Below the pieces are notes generated by a model. That model was not told where the DNA came from. It was given only the letters and a program-made list of their open reading frames with translations, and searched no databases. Shown in pieces: positions 8,668 to 17,848 of a stretch of DNA of 64,000 bases. The DNA comes from Natronosalvus caseinilyticus. GTDB lineage: Archaea; Halobacteriota; Halobacteria; Halobacteriales; Natrialbaceae. Where the stretch lies: the NCBI RefSeq assembly GCF_017357105.1, contig NZ_CP071596.1, positions 2,604,001 to 2,668,000 of the forward strand, read 5' to 3'. Position numbers and translations under genes: made by a program. How positions within the stretch are numbered: the first letter of the stretch is position 1; every line of letters starts with the position of its first letter.

Positions 8668-9438
8668 ATGAACCAAGAAGCCCTCCCCCCCGGCGGCCAG
8701 GTGCAAGCGACGCACCTTTCGCTCGACATCCTGGACGAGATTCGTCGCCGAGACGGGGCCGGCGTGACCGAACTCGCCACCCACTTCGATCGGTCGAAGA
8801 GCACGATTCACAGCCACCTGCGGACGCTGACGAGCGAGGGATACCTGATCAACGAGGACGGGTTCTACACCGTCGGCCTTCGAGCCCTCCAGCTGGGCGG
8901 TCACGCCAGGGTCAAACATCCCCTCTACCGGATGGCGAAAGACGAAATAGACGAACTCGCGAGAGAGACGGGGGAAACGGCCAAGATCGTCGTCGAAGAG
9001 GGTGGCAAAGGCGTCTACCTCTATCAGGCCCGGTCGAAACAGGCGGTTACGACGGACTCTCACGTAGGAACGCACGTGTTCTTGCACTCGACAGCGGTCG
9101 GCAAAGCGATTCTCGCTTACATGGACGAATCGGAACGGGAGGCCATCCTCGACGAGTACGGACTCCCCGAAGTGACCTCGAATACGGTCACCGATCGAGG
9201 AGCGCTCACGGCCAGACTCGAGGATATCCGGGAGCGTGGCTTCGCGTTCGACGATGGCGAACGGATCGAAGGGCTTCGGTGTGTCGCTGCCCCGATCAAA
9301 TCAGACGAGGAGGTGCTGGGTTCGATCAGCGTCTCCGGTCCGAAGAAGCGAATCGACGACGAAACCTTCCGATCGACGCTCCCGGAACTGGTACGGGATA
9401 CCGCTCGCGTCATCGAAATCAACGTGATCTATTCGTAA
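8668..9438 (+). CDS. IclR-family transcriptional regulator
   Basis: 256 aa. Residues about 12-75 form a winged helix-turn-helix (VTELATHFDRSKSTIHSHLRT). The remainder is the IclR effector-binding domain, recognised by HSTAVGKAILAY, then RGFAFDDGERIEGLRCVAAPI and LGSISVSGP. Haloarchaeal IclR proteins commonly control sugar catabolic genes, XacR of the Haloferax pentose pathway being one example. Being the only clear regulator in the window, this is the best candidate for control of the polysaccharide island, with a sugar acid as the likely ligand type. No operator can be assigned with certainty. The palindromes at 49204-49259 and 32189-32276 are candidates to test. It stands alone between RidA and a long non-coding stretch. 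Confidence 0.93.
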   Translation: MNQEALPPGGQVQATHLSLDILDEIRRRDGAGVTELATHFDRSKSTIHSHLRTLTSEGYLINEDGFYTVGLRALQLGGHARVKHPLYRMAKDEIDELARETGETAKIVVEEGGKGVYLYQARSKQAVTTDSHVGTHVFLHSTAVGKAILAYMDESEREAILDEYGLPEVTSNTVTDRGALTARLEDIRERGFAFDDGERIEGLRCVAAPIKSDEEVLGSISVSGPKKRIDDETFRSTLPELVRDTARVIEINVIYS

Positions 9439-10026
9439 TCGCCCCTCTTCGTCGGACTGTTCAGTATTTGGCTCGTGTTCGACTGACTCCCGTTTGCTCG
9501 AACGATGGACCGCACCGTTTTCCGGGAGCCACTATTGTGAGACGATACCACACTCGTTACTGACTTAGGTATGTAATGTTCTCGTCTCCTCCGGACCGAC
9601 GACGCTAATCGGAATGTCATCTACAATTTTCGTTCCCTACAAAAGTATGGATGTTCGGTGTGAGGGAACACCAGGGCGCTTTGGTACGTTCGATTCCGAT
9701 TCGAGGCCGAGTTCATCACCTCGAGTACCTTTCAGTGTGCTATCTCAGGGCAATCGAAGAGCGGATCGGGTTCGTGGGGTTCGACCGCAGTATCTACCGT
9801 AAAGAGTCAAAGGAGCCAGGGTAGGCCCATTTCGTTCGGTATCAGGGAACGCTCTCACGGGGGGTGGAGAAAGCGCGCGTTCGACCCAGCGTCCTCGCGA
9901 AACGATACACGGAACGACCGGACAGAGCGACCACCTGTCTGTTCAGCGGCTATCGATACGCGAGCGGTCAGCGAGCGAGTGCTCCAGGGACCTTACCCTG
10001 CCGTACTGTACAGCCCTTCGCTCGAG
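9439..10026. other. Intergenic region, no gene seen
   Basis: About 590 bases between the IclR gene and the 3' end of the DapA-type gene. Short frames such as 9614-9802 lack a promoter, a recognisable pattern or the acidic composition of this genome. I see nothing else here. Confidence 0.5.
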
Positions 10027-10974
10027 TTACGCCTCGAGAGAGATCGTCTCGTTCTGGCTCTCGAGTCGCTCGAGGTACCGTTCGACGCGGTCGCGATCGT
10101 CGCTCGAGAGTTCGACGAGGGGTTCACGAACGGGACCGCCGGCCATTCCCTGTAACTCCTGTCCGTATTTCACTACCGGTACGTTCTTTGCCGAACTGAA
10201 CGCGGACCCGCCACCGTGTTCTTCCCTGAAATCTTCGAACGGTCGGAGCGCGTCCTTGAGCTGTCTGGCGCGAGCCCAGTCGCCGGCCGAGAGCGCCTCG
10301 TCGAGCGCCAGAACTGGTTTCGGGACGAAGTTCCCGATTCCGGTGGTGAACCCGTCGGCACCCTCGATAGCGTACGCGAGCGCGTATCGCTCGGCCACGC
10401 CGTTGAGCCACTCGACGTCTCCCGGAACCGTCTGGACCAGCCGAGAGAAGAGTTTCACGTCGTTGACGGCGTACTTCACGGCGACGACGTTGTCGATCGT
10501 CGAGAGCTCGCCGAGTACCGTCTCGCTGAGCAGGTCGCCGCGCTTGTACAGGACGATTCCGAGGTCTGTGGCCGCAGCGAGCGTACGGTAGTACTCGATC
10601 AACCCCTGCTCGTGTACGTAGGTGTGTCTCGGGTACATGACCATGACGGCGTCAACTCCGGCCGCTTCGTACGCCTCGATCAGTTCGACGGCGTTCTTCG
10701 CACTGCCACCGACGCCACCGACGACCGTCGCGTCGTCGGGGAGGGCGTCGACCGTCGATTGGATCACGTCGATTCGTTCGTCCTGGGAGAGCGAGTAGTA
10801 CTCGCCCGTGTTTCCACAGGGGATGAACGTTCGAGCGCCCGCGTCGTAGAGCGTTCGAGCGTTCTGCTCGATTTTCTCGTGGAGTACTCGATCACGGTCG
10901 GCGCTAAACGGCGTCGGTGTCGTGAACGCTACGCTCTGCAGACTCTCGCGTAAGTCACCGTATGCGGTCGTCAT
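10027..10974 (-). CDS. DapA/NAL-superfamily aldolase or dehydratase
   Basis: A class I Schiff-base lyase of 315 aa. The Schiff-base lysine is K167 in VVAVKYAVND, the active-site Tyr is Y143 in VLYKRGD, and the carboxylate-binding loop is G54-N-T-G-E58. The superfamily includes dihydrodipicolinate synthase, N-acetylneuraminate lyase, 2-keto-3-deoxy-gluconate aldolase and 5-dehydro-4-deoxyglucarate dehydratase. The neighbourhood is sugar-acid catabolism, not lysine synthesis. I therefore favour a sugar-acid role: aldol cleavage of a 2-keto-3-deoxy acid, or a dehydratase/decarboxylase giving alpha-ketoglutarate semialdehyde for the dehydrogenase at 3353. An AATAAT element about 30 bases upstream on the minus strand may be its promoter. 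It is divergent from the HEAT-repeat gene. Confidence 0.85.
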   Translation of the reverse strand: MTTAYGDLRESLQSVAFTTPTPFSADRDRVLHEKIEQNARTLYDAGARTFIPCGNTGEYYSLSQDERIDVIQSTVDALPDDATVVGGVGGSAKNAVELIEAYEAAGVDAVMVMYPRHTYVHEQGLIEYYRTLAAATDLGIVLYKRGDLLSETVLGELSTIDNVVAVKYAVNDVKLFSRLVQTVPGDVEWLNGVAERYALAYAIEGADGFTTGIGNFVPKPVLALDEALSAGDWARARQLKDALRPFEDFREEHGGGSAFSSAKNVPVVKYGQELQGMAGGPVREPLVELSSDDRDRVERYLERLESQNETISLEA

Positions 10975-11229
10975 AGCAGACGTATTAGAAACTCCTACTC
11001 ATTATTGTTCCGGTCAGATCGGCTGTCGAAGCCTGCGGAACCTGCAGAGCGCCAGTGTCGAGACTCGCAGGATCGAGATACTCGAATTCTCGATACATTC
11101 GAGGAGTCGAGACGCTCGAGACGTGGTTCTACGCTCGAGCATACACCCGGCCGGCGCCGTCGTCGCTACGGGCGGACCGCCCGCGTTCCGAGCAGCAATT
11201 ATAAGTCGAGATGGTTGTAACTGCGTACC

Positions 11230-12384
11230 ATGTCGTCGAGAGAGTACAGGGAACGCGCCGAGGCGATTCGGACCGCCATCGAATCGAACCCGGAAACGGT
11301 CGACATCGACGAGCTCGCCGACCTCCTGGTGTCCGAATCCAGGGAGGCCCGCCGGACTGCGTTCGAGGCCTATCGGACCCTCGTCTCGGACCGGCCAACG
11401 GTCGCCGACGGCGTCGGTGCCCGACTCGAGTCCCACCTCACCGACGACGCGGCCGACGTCCGCGAGCGAGCGGCGTTGACGGCCGCCGCGTTCGCCGACG
11501 ACCATCCTGACGTCGTTGACGGGCTGGTCCCTGCGCTCCGATCGGTCGGCACCGACCCGGCCGAACCCGGGCGAGAGGCGGCCATCGTCGCCATCGCGAA
11601 ACTCGCACACACGCGGCCGGCATCGATCGCCCCGGCAGTCGACGCACTCGTCGCCATCTGTGACGATCCGATTTCTGCACCCGCGTCGGCTCGAGCCGAA
11701 CGCGGCGGCCCCGCCGGCAGATCGGACGCGGCGGCAGCACTTCAGCCGGAGCGAGAGCAGCGCGATCAGGCGCGCCTCCACGCGATCGCGGCGCTCACGC
11801 TGCTCGCCGCCGACGATCCGGCAGCCGTTCGATCCGCCGCGCCGTCGATCGCTTCCCTCCTCGAGGACGACCACCGCCTGATTCGAGCCGGCGCCTGCGA
11901 GGTGCTCGAGGACCTTGCGACGGCGTATCCGGCGTCCGTCGAGCCGTTCGCGTCTGAGCTCGCCGAACGGGTCGCGACCGACACGAAACACCCGGTTCCG
12001 TGGCGCGCGGCGGATGCACTGGTCGCCCTCGACGCCGAACGACCCGAGTGCGTCGGTGAGGCGGTGGCCCCGTTCGCGAACGACCTGTCTCGGTTTCTCG
12101 AGTCGTCGGACGTCGATCGGCGGCGGGCCGGCGTCGCATTGGTCGCCGACGCGGCGTTGGCTCGGCCGGAATCGCTCGAGTCGATACGCCCGACGCTTCG
12201 GGACCTGCTCTCGGACGACGACGCGTCCGTCCGGATGAACGCGGTAATTGCCCTCGGCACCGCCGGGACCGAGAGCGATCGGTCGACTGTCGCCGACCTC
12301 GCCGACTCGGACCCTGACGAACGGGTTCGAGAGACCGCTACCCGTGTCTGTGGGCGGTTCGACGGGGCGCTCGACAGCGAATAG
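11230..12384 (+). CDS. HEAT-repeat protein
   Basis: 384 aa made of repeated helix pairs. Alternating units of about 35-45 residues carry the pattern L-x-x-L-L-x-D-x-x-x-x-V-R-x-x-A, for example LLSDDDASVRMNAVIALG near the C terminus. A less ordered Ala/Arg/Gly-rich insert lies around residues 150-180. HEAT arrays are protein-interaction scaffolds, and the partner cannot be deduced. A TATA box AATTATAA at 11197-11204 lies about 30 bases before the ATG. The gene directly precedes the transporter operon but has its own promoter, and the transporter has another, so a functional link is uncertain. Confidence 0.8.
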   Translation: MSSREYRERAEAIRTAIESNPETVDIDELADLLVSESREARRTAFEAYRTLVSDRPTVADGVGARLESHLTDDAADVRERAALTAAAFADDHPDVVDGLVPALRSVGTDPAEPGREAAIVAIAKLAHTRPASIAPAVDALVAICDDPISAPASARAERGGPAGRSDAAAALQPEREQRDQARLHAIAALTLLAADDPAAVRSAAPSIASLLEDDHRLIRAGACEVLEDLATAYPASVEPFASELAERVATDTKHPVPWRAADALVALDAERPECVGEAVAPFANDLSRFLESSDVDRRRAGVALVADAALARPESLESIRPTLRDLLSDDDASVRMNAVIALGTAGTESDRSTVADLADSDPDERVRETATRVCGRFDGALDSE

Positions 12385-12441
12385 TCCTCACGTCGACCAC
12401 CTCGAAAGGCACGGCAGGGACCATTGTCGCCATGCAGACAA

Positions 12442-12450
12442 AGTTTATAT
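12442..12450 (+). promoter_or_regulatory. Promoter of the ABC transporter operon
   Basis: AGTTTATAT followed by AGCTCATATT forms a strong TATA region about 100 bases before the ATG at 12546. It implies a 5' leader of roughly 70 bases, unlike the leaderless genes around it. The leader could carry a control element, but I see no clear structure in it. Confidence 0.55.
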
Positions 12451-12545
12451 AGCTCATATTCAAACACGTACCTCAGGAAGACGAACGCAGTGAACACCGA
12501 TAACACGCAACTTATCACGACCAAGATCAGATCGATGGTAACGAA

Positions 12546-14720
12546 ATGACACAGTCTAAATCCGAACTCGAGTATCGAAACGCAACAGAAGAACCGATTC
12601 TAGAGGTACACGACGTCTCCGTAACGTTCGACATGGATCGGGGAACCTCTCGCGTGCTCGATACCGTCAGCTTCGACGTCCACCGCGACGAGATGCTCGG
12701 TATCATCGGTGAGAGTGGAAGCGGCAAGTCGATGTTCGCCTCGGCGTTGCTCAACGCGGTCGTCGATCCGGGCGTCGCTACCGGCGAAATTACCTACCGT
12801 CCCCCCGGCGAAGAGCCCGTGGACGTCCTCTCGTTGACCGACGACCAGCTCGAGAAGTTCCGCTGGGAAGAGATCGCGATGGTGTTCCAGGGGGCCATGA
12901 GCTCGTTCAACCCGACGATGAAGATCGGGGACCACTTCGAGGAGACGATCCACGCTCACCGGGCGAACATGGACGAGCAGATGGCCCACGCCCGCCAACT
13001 TCTCGCGGACCTCTATCTCGACCCGGATCGTGTGCTCAACTCCTACCCGCACGAGCTCTCCGGCGGCATGAAACAGCGCGCGCTCATCGCCCTGAGTCTC
13101 GTCCTCGAGCCGCAGGTGCTGGTCATGGACGAACCGACCGCCGCGCTCGACTTGCTCATGCAGCGGTCGATCATGAACCTTCTGGACACGCTCCAGAACG
13201 AGTACGATCTGACCATCGTCTTCATCACTCACGACCTGCCGCTCGTTGCCGGCCTGGCGGATCGACTGGCGGTGATGTACGCGTTCGAGTTCGTCGAGTA
13301 CGGGCCCAGCGAGCAGATTATTCGCGAGGCGGCCCATCCGTACACGCGCGCCCTGCTGAAGTCCGTCCCGAGCGTCGACGCCCCCCTCGAGGAGATGCAC
13401 CCGATCGAAGGCGAGAGCCCGGATCCGGTCGACACGCCGGCTGGCTGTTCGTACGCACCGCGCTGTCCGCTCTCGACGCCGAAGTGTATCAACGAGGACC
13501 CGGGGTATCACGACGTCGACGACGTACAGAAGGCGACGTGTTTCCACTGGGAACAGTCGGCTGAAGCGATTCCCTACACGCTCGGGACCGAAAACGTCGA
13601 CGCCCAGCTAGATCAGGCGACGGTCTCCGAGGAGGACACCGTCGTCTCGTTGACCGACCTCGAGGTGCACTTCGACCAGTCCGGGTTCATCGATCGGCTC
13701 TTTGACAAGGACATGACGGTTCGTGCGGTCGACGACATCTCCCTCGACATCAGAGAGAACGAGGTCATCGCGCTCGTCGGCGAGTCCGGGTGCGGCAAGA
13801 CGACGCTCGGAAAGACCGCCATCGGTCTCCAGGAGCCGACGGGCGGAACGGTCGCGTATCGGGGACAGGACATCTGGGAGGCCAGACGCGGCGACGGCGA
13901 GATCGACTTCGACGAGATTCGGCGCTCGCTGCAGATCATCCACCAGGATCCGGGAAGCTCGCTCAACCCCAGCCGAACCGTCCGTACGAGCCTCTCGGCG
14001 CCGTTGAAGCGATGGCGGCCGGACCTCAACGCCACGGATCGGGAGACCGTGGTGTACAACCTGCTCGAGCGGGTCGGCATGAAGCCGGCGGAGGACTACG
14101 CCCTTCGGTACCCCCACCAGCTCTCGGGCGGGGAGAAACAGCGCGTCGTCCTCCTGCGGGCGCTTCTGATGAGTCCGGACCTCATCCTGGCCGACGAGGC
14201 CGTCAGCGCGCTCGACGTCTCCTTGCGCGTGGAGATGATGGATCTGATGCTCAACCTCCAGGAGATGTTCGATACCTCCTACCTGTTCATCTCTCACGAC
14301 TTCTCGAACGCACGGTATCTCACCGAGAAGTCCGGCGGTCGAATCGGCATCATGTACCTGGGCAACCTCGTCGAAATCGGCCCGGCGGCGGAGATTATTC
14401 ACGAGCCGAAGCATCCGTACACGAAGGTCCTCCGATGGGCGACGCCGCCCCTCGACCCAGACGCGGCGAAGGAGGCCCAGTCGACCAAACCGCCGGTTCG
14501 AGAGATCGACATCCCCGATCCGACGGATCCGCCGAGTGGCTGTGAGTTCCACACGCGCTGTCCGGAGGCCCGCGAGGTCTGCCAGCGCGAGGAACCGGCC
14601 CTCCTCGAGACCGACGGCGCCTCGGTCGCGGCCTGTTTCCGGGAGGACGAGACCCACGAGTACTGGGAGAGCGACCCGCTGTACGACGACGAGTCGGTGT
14701 CGGTCGACGAGTTGCACTGA
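12546..14720 (+). CDS. Fused double ATPase of a dipeptide/oligosaccharide-type ABC importer (DppD-DppF-like)
   Basis: One 724-aa chain carries two complete ABC ATPase domains that power substrate import. Domain 1 has Walker A G55-E-S-G-S-G-K-S62, signature LSGGMKQR near 171-178 and Walker B VLVMDEP. Domain 2 has Walker A G412-E-S-G-C-G-K-T419, signature LSGGEKQR near 526-533 and LILADEA. Each domain ends with the oligopeptide-transporter C-terminal segment holding conserved cysteines (CSYAPRCP, then CINED; CEFHTRCP, then C). Normally DppD and DppF are separate genes, so this is a natural fusion. It is the first gene of the transporter, followed by a small membrane protein, DppB, DppC, another small membrane protein and the binding protein. 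In haloarchaea this importer class often handles sugars or oligosaccharides, which fits the neighbours. Confidence 0.95.
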   Translation: MTQSKSELEYRNATEEPILEVHDVSVTFDMDRGTSRVLDTVSFDVHRDEMLGIIGESGSGKSMFASALLNAVVDPGVATGEITYRPPGEEPVDVLSLTDDQLEKFRWEEIAMVFQGAMSSFNPTMKIGDHFEETIHAHRANMDEQMAHARQLLADLYLDPDRVLNSYPHELSGGMKQRALIALSLVLEPQVLVMDEPTAALDLLMQRSIMNLLDTLQNEYDLTIVFITHDLPLVAGLADRLAVMYAFEFVEYGPSEQIIREAAHPYTRALLKSVPSVDAPLEEMHPIEGESPDPVDTPAGCSYAPRCPLSTPKCINEDPGYHDVDDVQKATCFHWEQSAEAIPYTLGTENVDAQLDQATVSEEDTVVSLTDLEVHFDQSGFIDRLFDKDMTVRAVDDISLDIRENEVIALVGESGCGKTTLGKTAIGLQEPTGGTVAYRGQDIWEARRGDGEIDFDEIRRSLQIIHQDPGSSLNPSRTVRTSLSAPLKRWRPDLNATDRETVVYNLLERVGMKPAEDYALRYPHQLSGGEKQRVVLLRALLMSPDLILADEAVSALDVSLRVEMMDLMLNLQEMFDTSYLFISHDFSNARYLTEKSGGRIGIMYLGNLVEIGPAAEIIHEPKHPYTKVLRWATPPLDPDAAKEAQSTKPPVREIDIPDPTDPPSGCEFHTRCPEAREVCQREEPALLETDGASVAACFREDETHEYWESDPLYDDESVSVDELH

Positions 14721-14775
14721 GTCCGTGGCCGACGGCGGGGCAACTGTTTTCATGCCCCGACGAATCGTATGGCAC

Positions 14776-14997
14776 ATGACCGGTAAATACGACAAAAGTT
14801 TCCTCGAGCACCTCTGTGACTACGAGCAGGGCTGGCGCTTCCTGTTCACGTTCTCGGTCGGGTTTCTCGGCCTCTCGATCATCTGGCTCTACACTGCCGA
14901 CCCCGGAAGTCCGACGTACGTCGTCACGGTGATGAACGTCGTTGGACTGTCGGTGCTCTCCCTGTTGAGCGGATTCGTGCTGATTCGGTGTCGATAA
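14776..14997 (+). CDS. Small two-helix membrane protein in the transporter locus (73 aa)
   Basis: Two hydrophobic helices, about residues 22-42 and 50-70, separated by a short ADPGSP loop. The N-terminal 20 residues are hydrophilic. It lies between the fused ATPase and the first permease on the same strand. AACTGTTTT at 14742-14750 about 26 bases upstream supports the ATG at 14776. An in-frame ATG at 14752 would add eight residues. I do not recognise a family. Its position suggests an accessory subunit of the transporter or a membrane chaperone for it. A similar hairpin protein follows the second permease at 17385. Confidence 0.65.
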   Translation: MTGKYDKSFLEHLCDYEQGWRFLFTFSVGFLGLSIIWLYTADPGSPTYVVTVMNVVGLSVLSLLSGFVLIRCR

Positions 14998-15101
14998 CGC
15001 GGTGGGCCGTACTGAAATCTGGTGTCGGTTCGTCGACCGGTTCGAAAATCCACCGGTGGGACAAACTATATTAGTATCCGGACGACACACGATAGCAGTA
15101 C

Positions 15102-16187
15102 ATGAGACAGTATCTAGACCGTATCCGTAACGGGCTCGTCTCGCTCGTGGGCATGCTCGTCGGGTTACGATACTACTGGGAACGCATCGCCCACGCGTTC
15201 GTGACGCTTCTCGCGGTGACGACGATCACGTTCGCCCTGTTTCGACTGATGCCCGGTAGTCCGGCCGACGCGATGCGCGCGGAGTTCGAGCGTCGGCTCG
15301 CAGGGAGCGGGCAGACCGCCGATCCCGAAGTGGTCGATCAGATGATTCGAGTCCACACGGGATTCGATCCGGACAAACCCATCTACATCCAGTACGTCGA
15401 GTATCTCCGGGACGTCATCATCTACCAGGACTTCGGCCAGTCGATCCAGTACGGCGACCCGGTGTTCGACATCCTGTTCGCCGCGATGCCGTGGTCCATC
15501 TTCATCAGCGTCTACGGCCTGGCGTTCGGATACACGGCGAACATCCTGCTGGGAGCGGCGATGGCCTACAGAGAAGGGTCGCGCTTCGACAGCTACTCCA
15601 CGGTGGCCGCCACCTTCCTCAACTCGATTCCGTACTACGTCGGAGCTTTCTTCTTCCTGGCGTTCTTCGCGTACGATATCGGCTGGTTCCCGGGGAGTGG
15701 ACGATACGGCAGGGGCCTCGAGCAGGGACTCAATCCCGAATTCATGTGGAGTATCGTTCATCACGGGACGCTCCCGATCATGTCGAGTTTCATCGTCGGC
15801 TTCGGCGGCGGCGCGCTCGCCATGCGCGGCAACTCCGTGCGGATCCTGGGCGAGGATTACCTCCGGGTCGCCAGATTGCGAGGGATTAGCTCGAGTCGGA
15901 TTGCAACCAGGTACGTCGCCCGGAACGCGATCTTGCCGCTGTACACCCAGATGATGATCGGTATCGCCGCCGTCTTCTCGAGCAGCGTCGTTCTCGAGTA
16001 TATCTTTACGTATCCGGGTGTCGGCTGGTACACCTACGACGCGATCATGCGGCGTGACTATCCGTTGCTCATGGGATCGTTCCTGTTCTTCACGATCGTC
16101 ACGCTCATCGGCATCCTCATCGCGGAGTTCACGTACGGAATCGTCGATCCACGAGCGGGTTCAGGTGATCAGAGTGAAGCATACTGA
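15102..16187 (+). CDS. ABC importer permease, DppB-like
   Basis: 361 aa with about six membrane segments. The first, VTLLAVTTITFALFRLMPG, is the standard start of DppB/OppB proteins. The cytoplasmic EAA-like loop that contacts the ATPase is visible as D-Y-L-R-V-A-R-L-R-G-I-S near residues 252-263. It forms the membrane channel together with the DppC-like protein. A TATA box ACTATATTA near 15065-15073 gives it an additional promoter of its own. The end overlaps the start of the next gene, so the two permeases are translated together. Substrate specificity comes mainly from the binding protein. Confidence 0.95.
   Translation: MRQYLDRIRNGLVSLVGMLVGLRYYWERIAHAFVTLLAVTTITFALFRLMPGSPADAMRAEFERRLAGSGQTADPEVVDQMIRVHTGFDPDKPIYIQYVEYLRDVIIYQDFGQSIQYGDPVFDILFAAMPWSIFISVYGLAFGYTANILLGAAMAYREGSRFDSYSTVAATFLNSIPYYVGAFFFLAFFAYDIGWFPGSGRYGRGLEQGLNPEFMWSIVHHGTLPIMSSFIVGFGGGALAMRGNSVRILGEDYLRVARLRGISSSRIATRYVARNAILPLYTQMMIGIAAVFSSSVVLEYIFTYPGVGWYTYDAIMRRDYPLLMGSFLFFTIVTLIGILIAEFTYGIVDPRAGSGDQSEAY
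16163..16170 (+). promoter_or_regulatory. Shine-Dalgarno site that sets the DppC start
   Basis: AGGTGATC matches the 3' end of archaeal 16S rRNA over eight bases and lies four bases before the GTG at 16174. It is located inside the end of the DppB gene and explains internal initiation of the overlapping downstream gene. Confidence 0.7.
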
Positions 16188-17304
16188 CGAAACGGAAACG
16201 GCAACAGACGGCGGCGAACAGCTCAGCGACGACCAGTTGTTCGGCCAACTCGCCGAGGCCGACAGAGTGCAACTCTCGCGGAGAGAACGGTTCGGATTGC
16301 TCCTCGACGCCTACGTGCTCACGCCCGGCCGTGTTGCCTGGAGCGACTGGCGGACTCGGGTCGGCATCCTCGTCATCTCGCTGTTCTTTTTCACCGGGGT
16401 CGTGGCGAAGGCCTCGACCTCGAACTGGTGGCTCCTGGAACACGTAACGATCGTCGAATCTCCCGCGACGAACCAGGCGCCAACGAATCACCAGCCGTTC
16501 GACGGCGGGTTCGCCGCGATCACGGAAGAAGGCGGCTGGATGGATACGACCGCGTCGTTCCCGTGGGTCGAGTTCAACGCACCCCTGGGATCGACAAACT
16601 ACGGCGAACCGATCGGCCGACAGTTGATCCACTCGACGCCGGACATGATCGAGATGGTCGTGGCGGGCGCGTTCGTTTCCGTCGGCCTCGCGATCCTGAT
16701 CGGCATCACGGCCGGATACAAGGGCGGCAAGACCGACTCCGTGCTGATGTCGATTACCGACATCGTGATGACGATGCCGGCAATTCCACTGGTCATCGTC
16801 ATCGCGGCGATCTACCCGCCCCGCGAGGCCTGGCTCGTGGGCGTCATCCTCGCCATCGACGCCTGGCCGGGACTCGCTCGAGCGCTCCGCTCACAGGTAC
16901 TGACGCTCCGGGAGGAGTCCTACGTGGAGGCGTCCCGGACGATGGGAATCCCGTCGACGACGATCCTGAGCCGGGACATCACGCCGCAGTTGATGCCGTA
17001 CATCCTGATCAACGCCGCGCAAGCGGGGCGCAGCGTCATCTTCGAGTCCGTCGCGCTGTACTTCCTCGGCGTGTTGCCGTTCACGACGGCGAACTGGGGG
17101 ATCATGATGGACACGGCCTACAGCGAGGGGTTCGCCCTGGTCAACATGGCGAACTTCTACCAGATCTTCTGGCCGATGATGGCAGTCGTCATCATCTCGT
17201 TCGGATTGATCCTCTTTTCCCAGGGGATGGATCGCGTGTTCAATCCCCGAATCAGGGCGCGTCACTCGAAGAAAGTTGGCGGCAGCGAGGATCACGAGCA
17301 CTGA
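16174..17304 (+). CDS. ABC importer permease, DppC-like
   Basis: 376 aa from a GTG start at 16174. It overlaps the upstream permease by 14 bases. A longer frame from 16018 is an out-of-frame shadow of DppB and is Ser/Arg-rich, so I reject it. The protein has an N-terminal cytoplasmic segment, one membrane helix (about 65-85), a long extracytoplasmic stretch, then five helices. The ATPase-contact loop E-A-S-R-T-M-G-I-P-S is clear in the second half. DppC-type permeases pair with DppB to form the translocation pore. The extracytoplasmic segment of roughly 90 residues is of the usual DppC type. Confidence 0.94.
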   Translation: MKHTDETETATDGGEQLSDDQLFGQLAEADRVQLSRRERFGLLLDAYVLTPGRVAWSDWRTRVGILVISLFFFTGVVAKASTSNWWLLEHVTIVESPATNQAPTNHQPFDGGFAAITEEGGWMDTTASFPWVEFNAPLGSTNYGEPIGRQLIHSTPDMIEMVVAGAFVSVGLAILIGITAGYKGGKTDSVLMSITDIVMTMPAIPLVIVIAAIYPPREAWLVGVILAIDAWPGLARALRSQVLTLREESYVEASRTMGIPSTTILSRDITPQLMPYILINAAQAGRSVIFESVALYFLGVLPFTTANWGIMMDTAYSEGFALVNMANFYQIFWPMMAVVIISFGLILFSQGMDRVFNPRIRARHSKKVGGSEDHEH

Positions 17305-17348
17305 CCACGTTCCTGGTTCGAACCCGTACCGTTCGACGCCGAGACAAG

Positions 17349-17356
17349 ATTTATAT
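17349..17356 (+). promoter_or_regulatory. TATA box of the small membrane protein gene at 17385
   Basis: ATTTATAT is placed about 30 bases before the ATG at 17385, indicating a separate leaderless promoter inside the transporter locus. Confidence 0.6.
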
Positions 17357-17384
17357 CGACCTGTTGTGAAACCCCTGGTACGAA

Positions 17385-17657
17385 ATGTCTACCCAAACGA
17401 CGACGGATTCGACCCTCGCGACCGAGCATCTCTATCGGGTTCTCAAGACCCTCCGAGGATCGCTCTTGCTGTCCACCATCGTGATGGGCGTCATCCTGTT
17501 TCTCATCGCGGTGTTCTTCGAGGTCGTCAACCAGAGCTACCTGATGCTGACCGAACACGACGGCGTTTTCGCGGCGATGTTTGGCGTCTTCGGAATTTCA
17601 GCGGTCGTTGCTGGGAGTTTCTTTTACCTCGCGCTCAAAATCGTACAGCAACGGTAA
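17385..17657 (+). CDS. Small two-helix membrane protein in the transporter locus (90 aa)
   Basis: A Thr-rich polar N terminus, then helices at about residues 27-49 and 60-82, and a positively charged end (ALKIVQQR) that should lie in the cytoplasm. It sits between the DppC-like permease and the binding protein gene and has its own TATA box. No family is recognised. It is analogous in architecture to the proteins at 30 and 14776. It may be an accessory part of the importer, but no residue pattern proves this. Confidence 0.68.
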   Translation: MSTQTTTDSTLATEHLYRVLKTLRGSLLLSTIVMGVILFLIAVFFEVVNQSYLMLTEHDGVFAAMFGVFGISAVVAGSFFYLALKIVQQR

Positions 17658-17805
17658 GGCGATTTCCTCTCCGACGCGTCCCCAGACAAATCGTCACCAG
17701 GACGAGCTGACCGATGTGCGCGTCCTCCGTTCGCTACTCGGCTCCGTTCGATCGATTGAAACACGTCAACTCCTCGTTGTCCTAAGATAGTTGTGTAAGA
17801 ACTAT

Positions 17806-17821
17806 TATGGAAATATATTTA
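17806..17821 (+). promoter_or_regulatory. Strong promoter of the binding protein gene
   Basis: A purine-rich TFB-recognition-like GGAAA followed by TATATTTA lies about 30-35 bases before the ATG at 17849. The same GAAA-plus-TATAT arrangement precedes both large lyases at 27163 and 39932. Confidence 0.6.
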
Positions 17822-17848
17822 GGGTACTGTTTGTAACGTAGTCATCGT

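Noticed and set aside
9614-9802. 62-codon frame between the IclR and DapA-type genes
   Set aside because: Arg/Ser/Pro-rich, no convincing promoter, no recognisable pattern.
10027-10974. DapA-family gene as lysine biosynthesis dihydrodipicolinate synthase
   Set aside because: No other lysine pathway genes are nearby; the context is sugar-acid breakdown and the family has many catabolic members.
17308-17330. A T-arm-like GGTTCGAACC sequence, possible tRNA
   Set aside because: The stem does not extend, no acceptor or anticodon stem is found around it, and it is a self-complementary stretch at a gene end.
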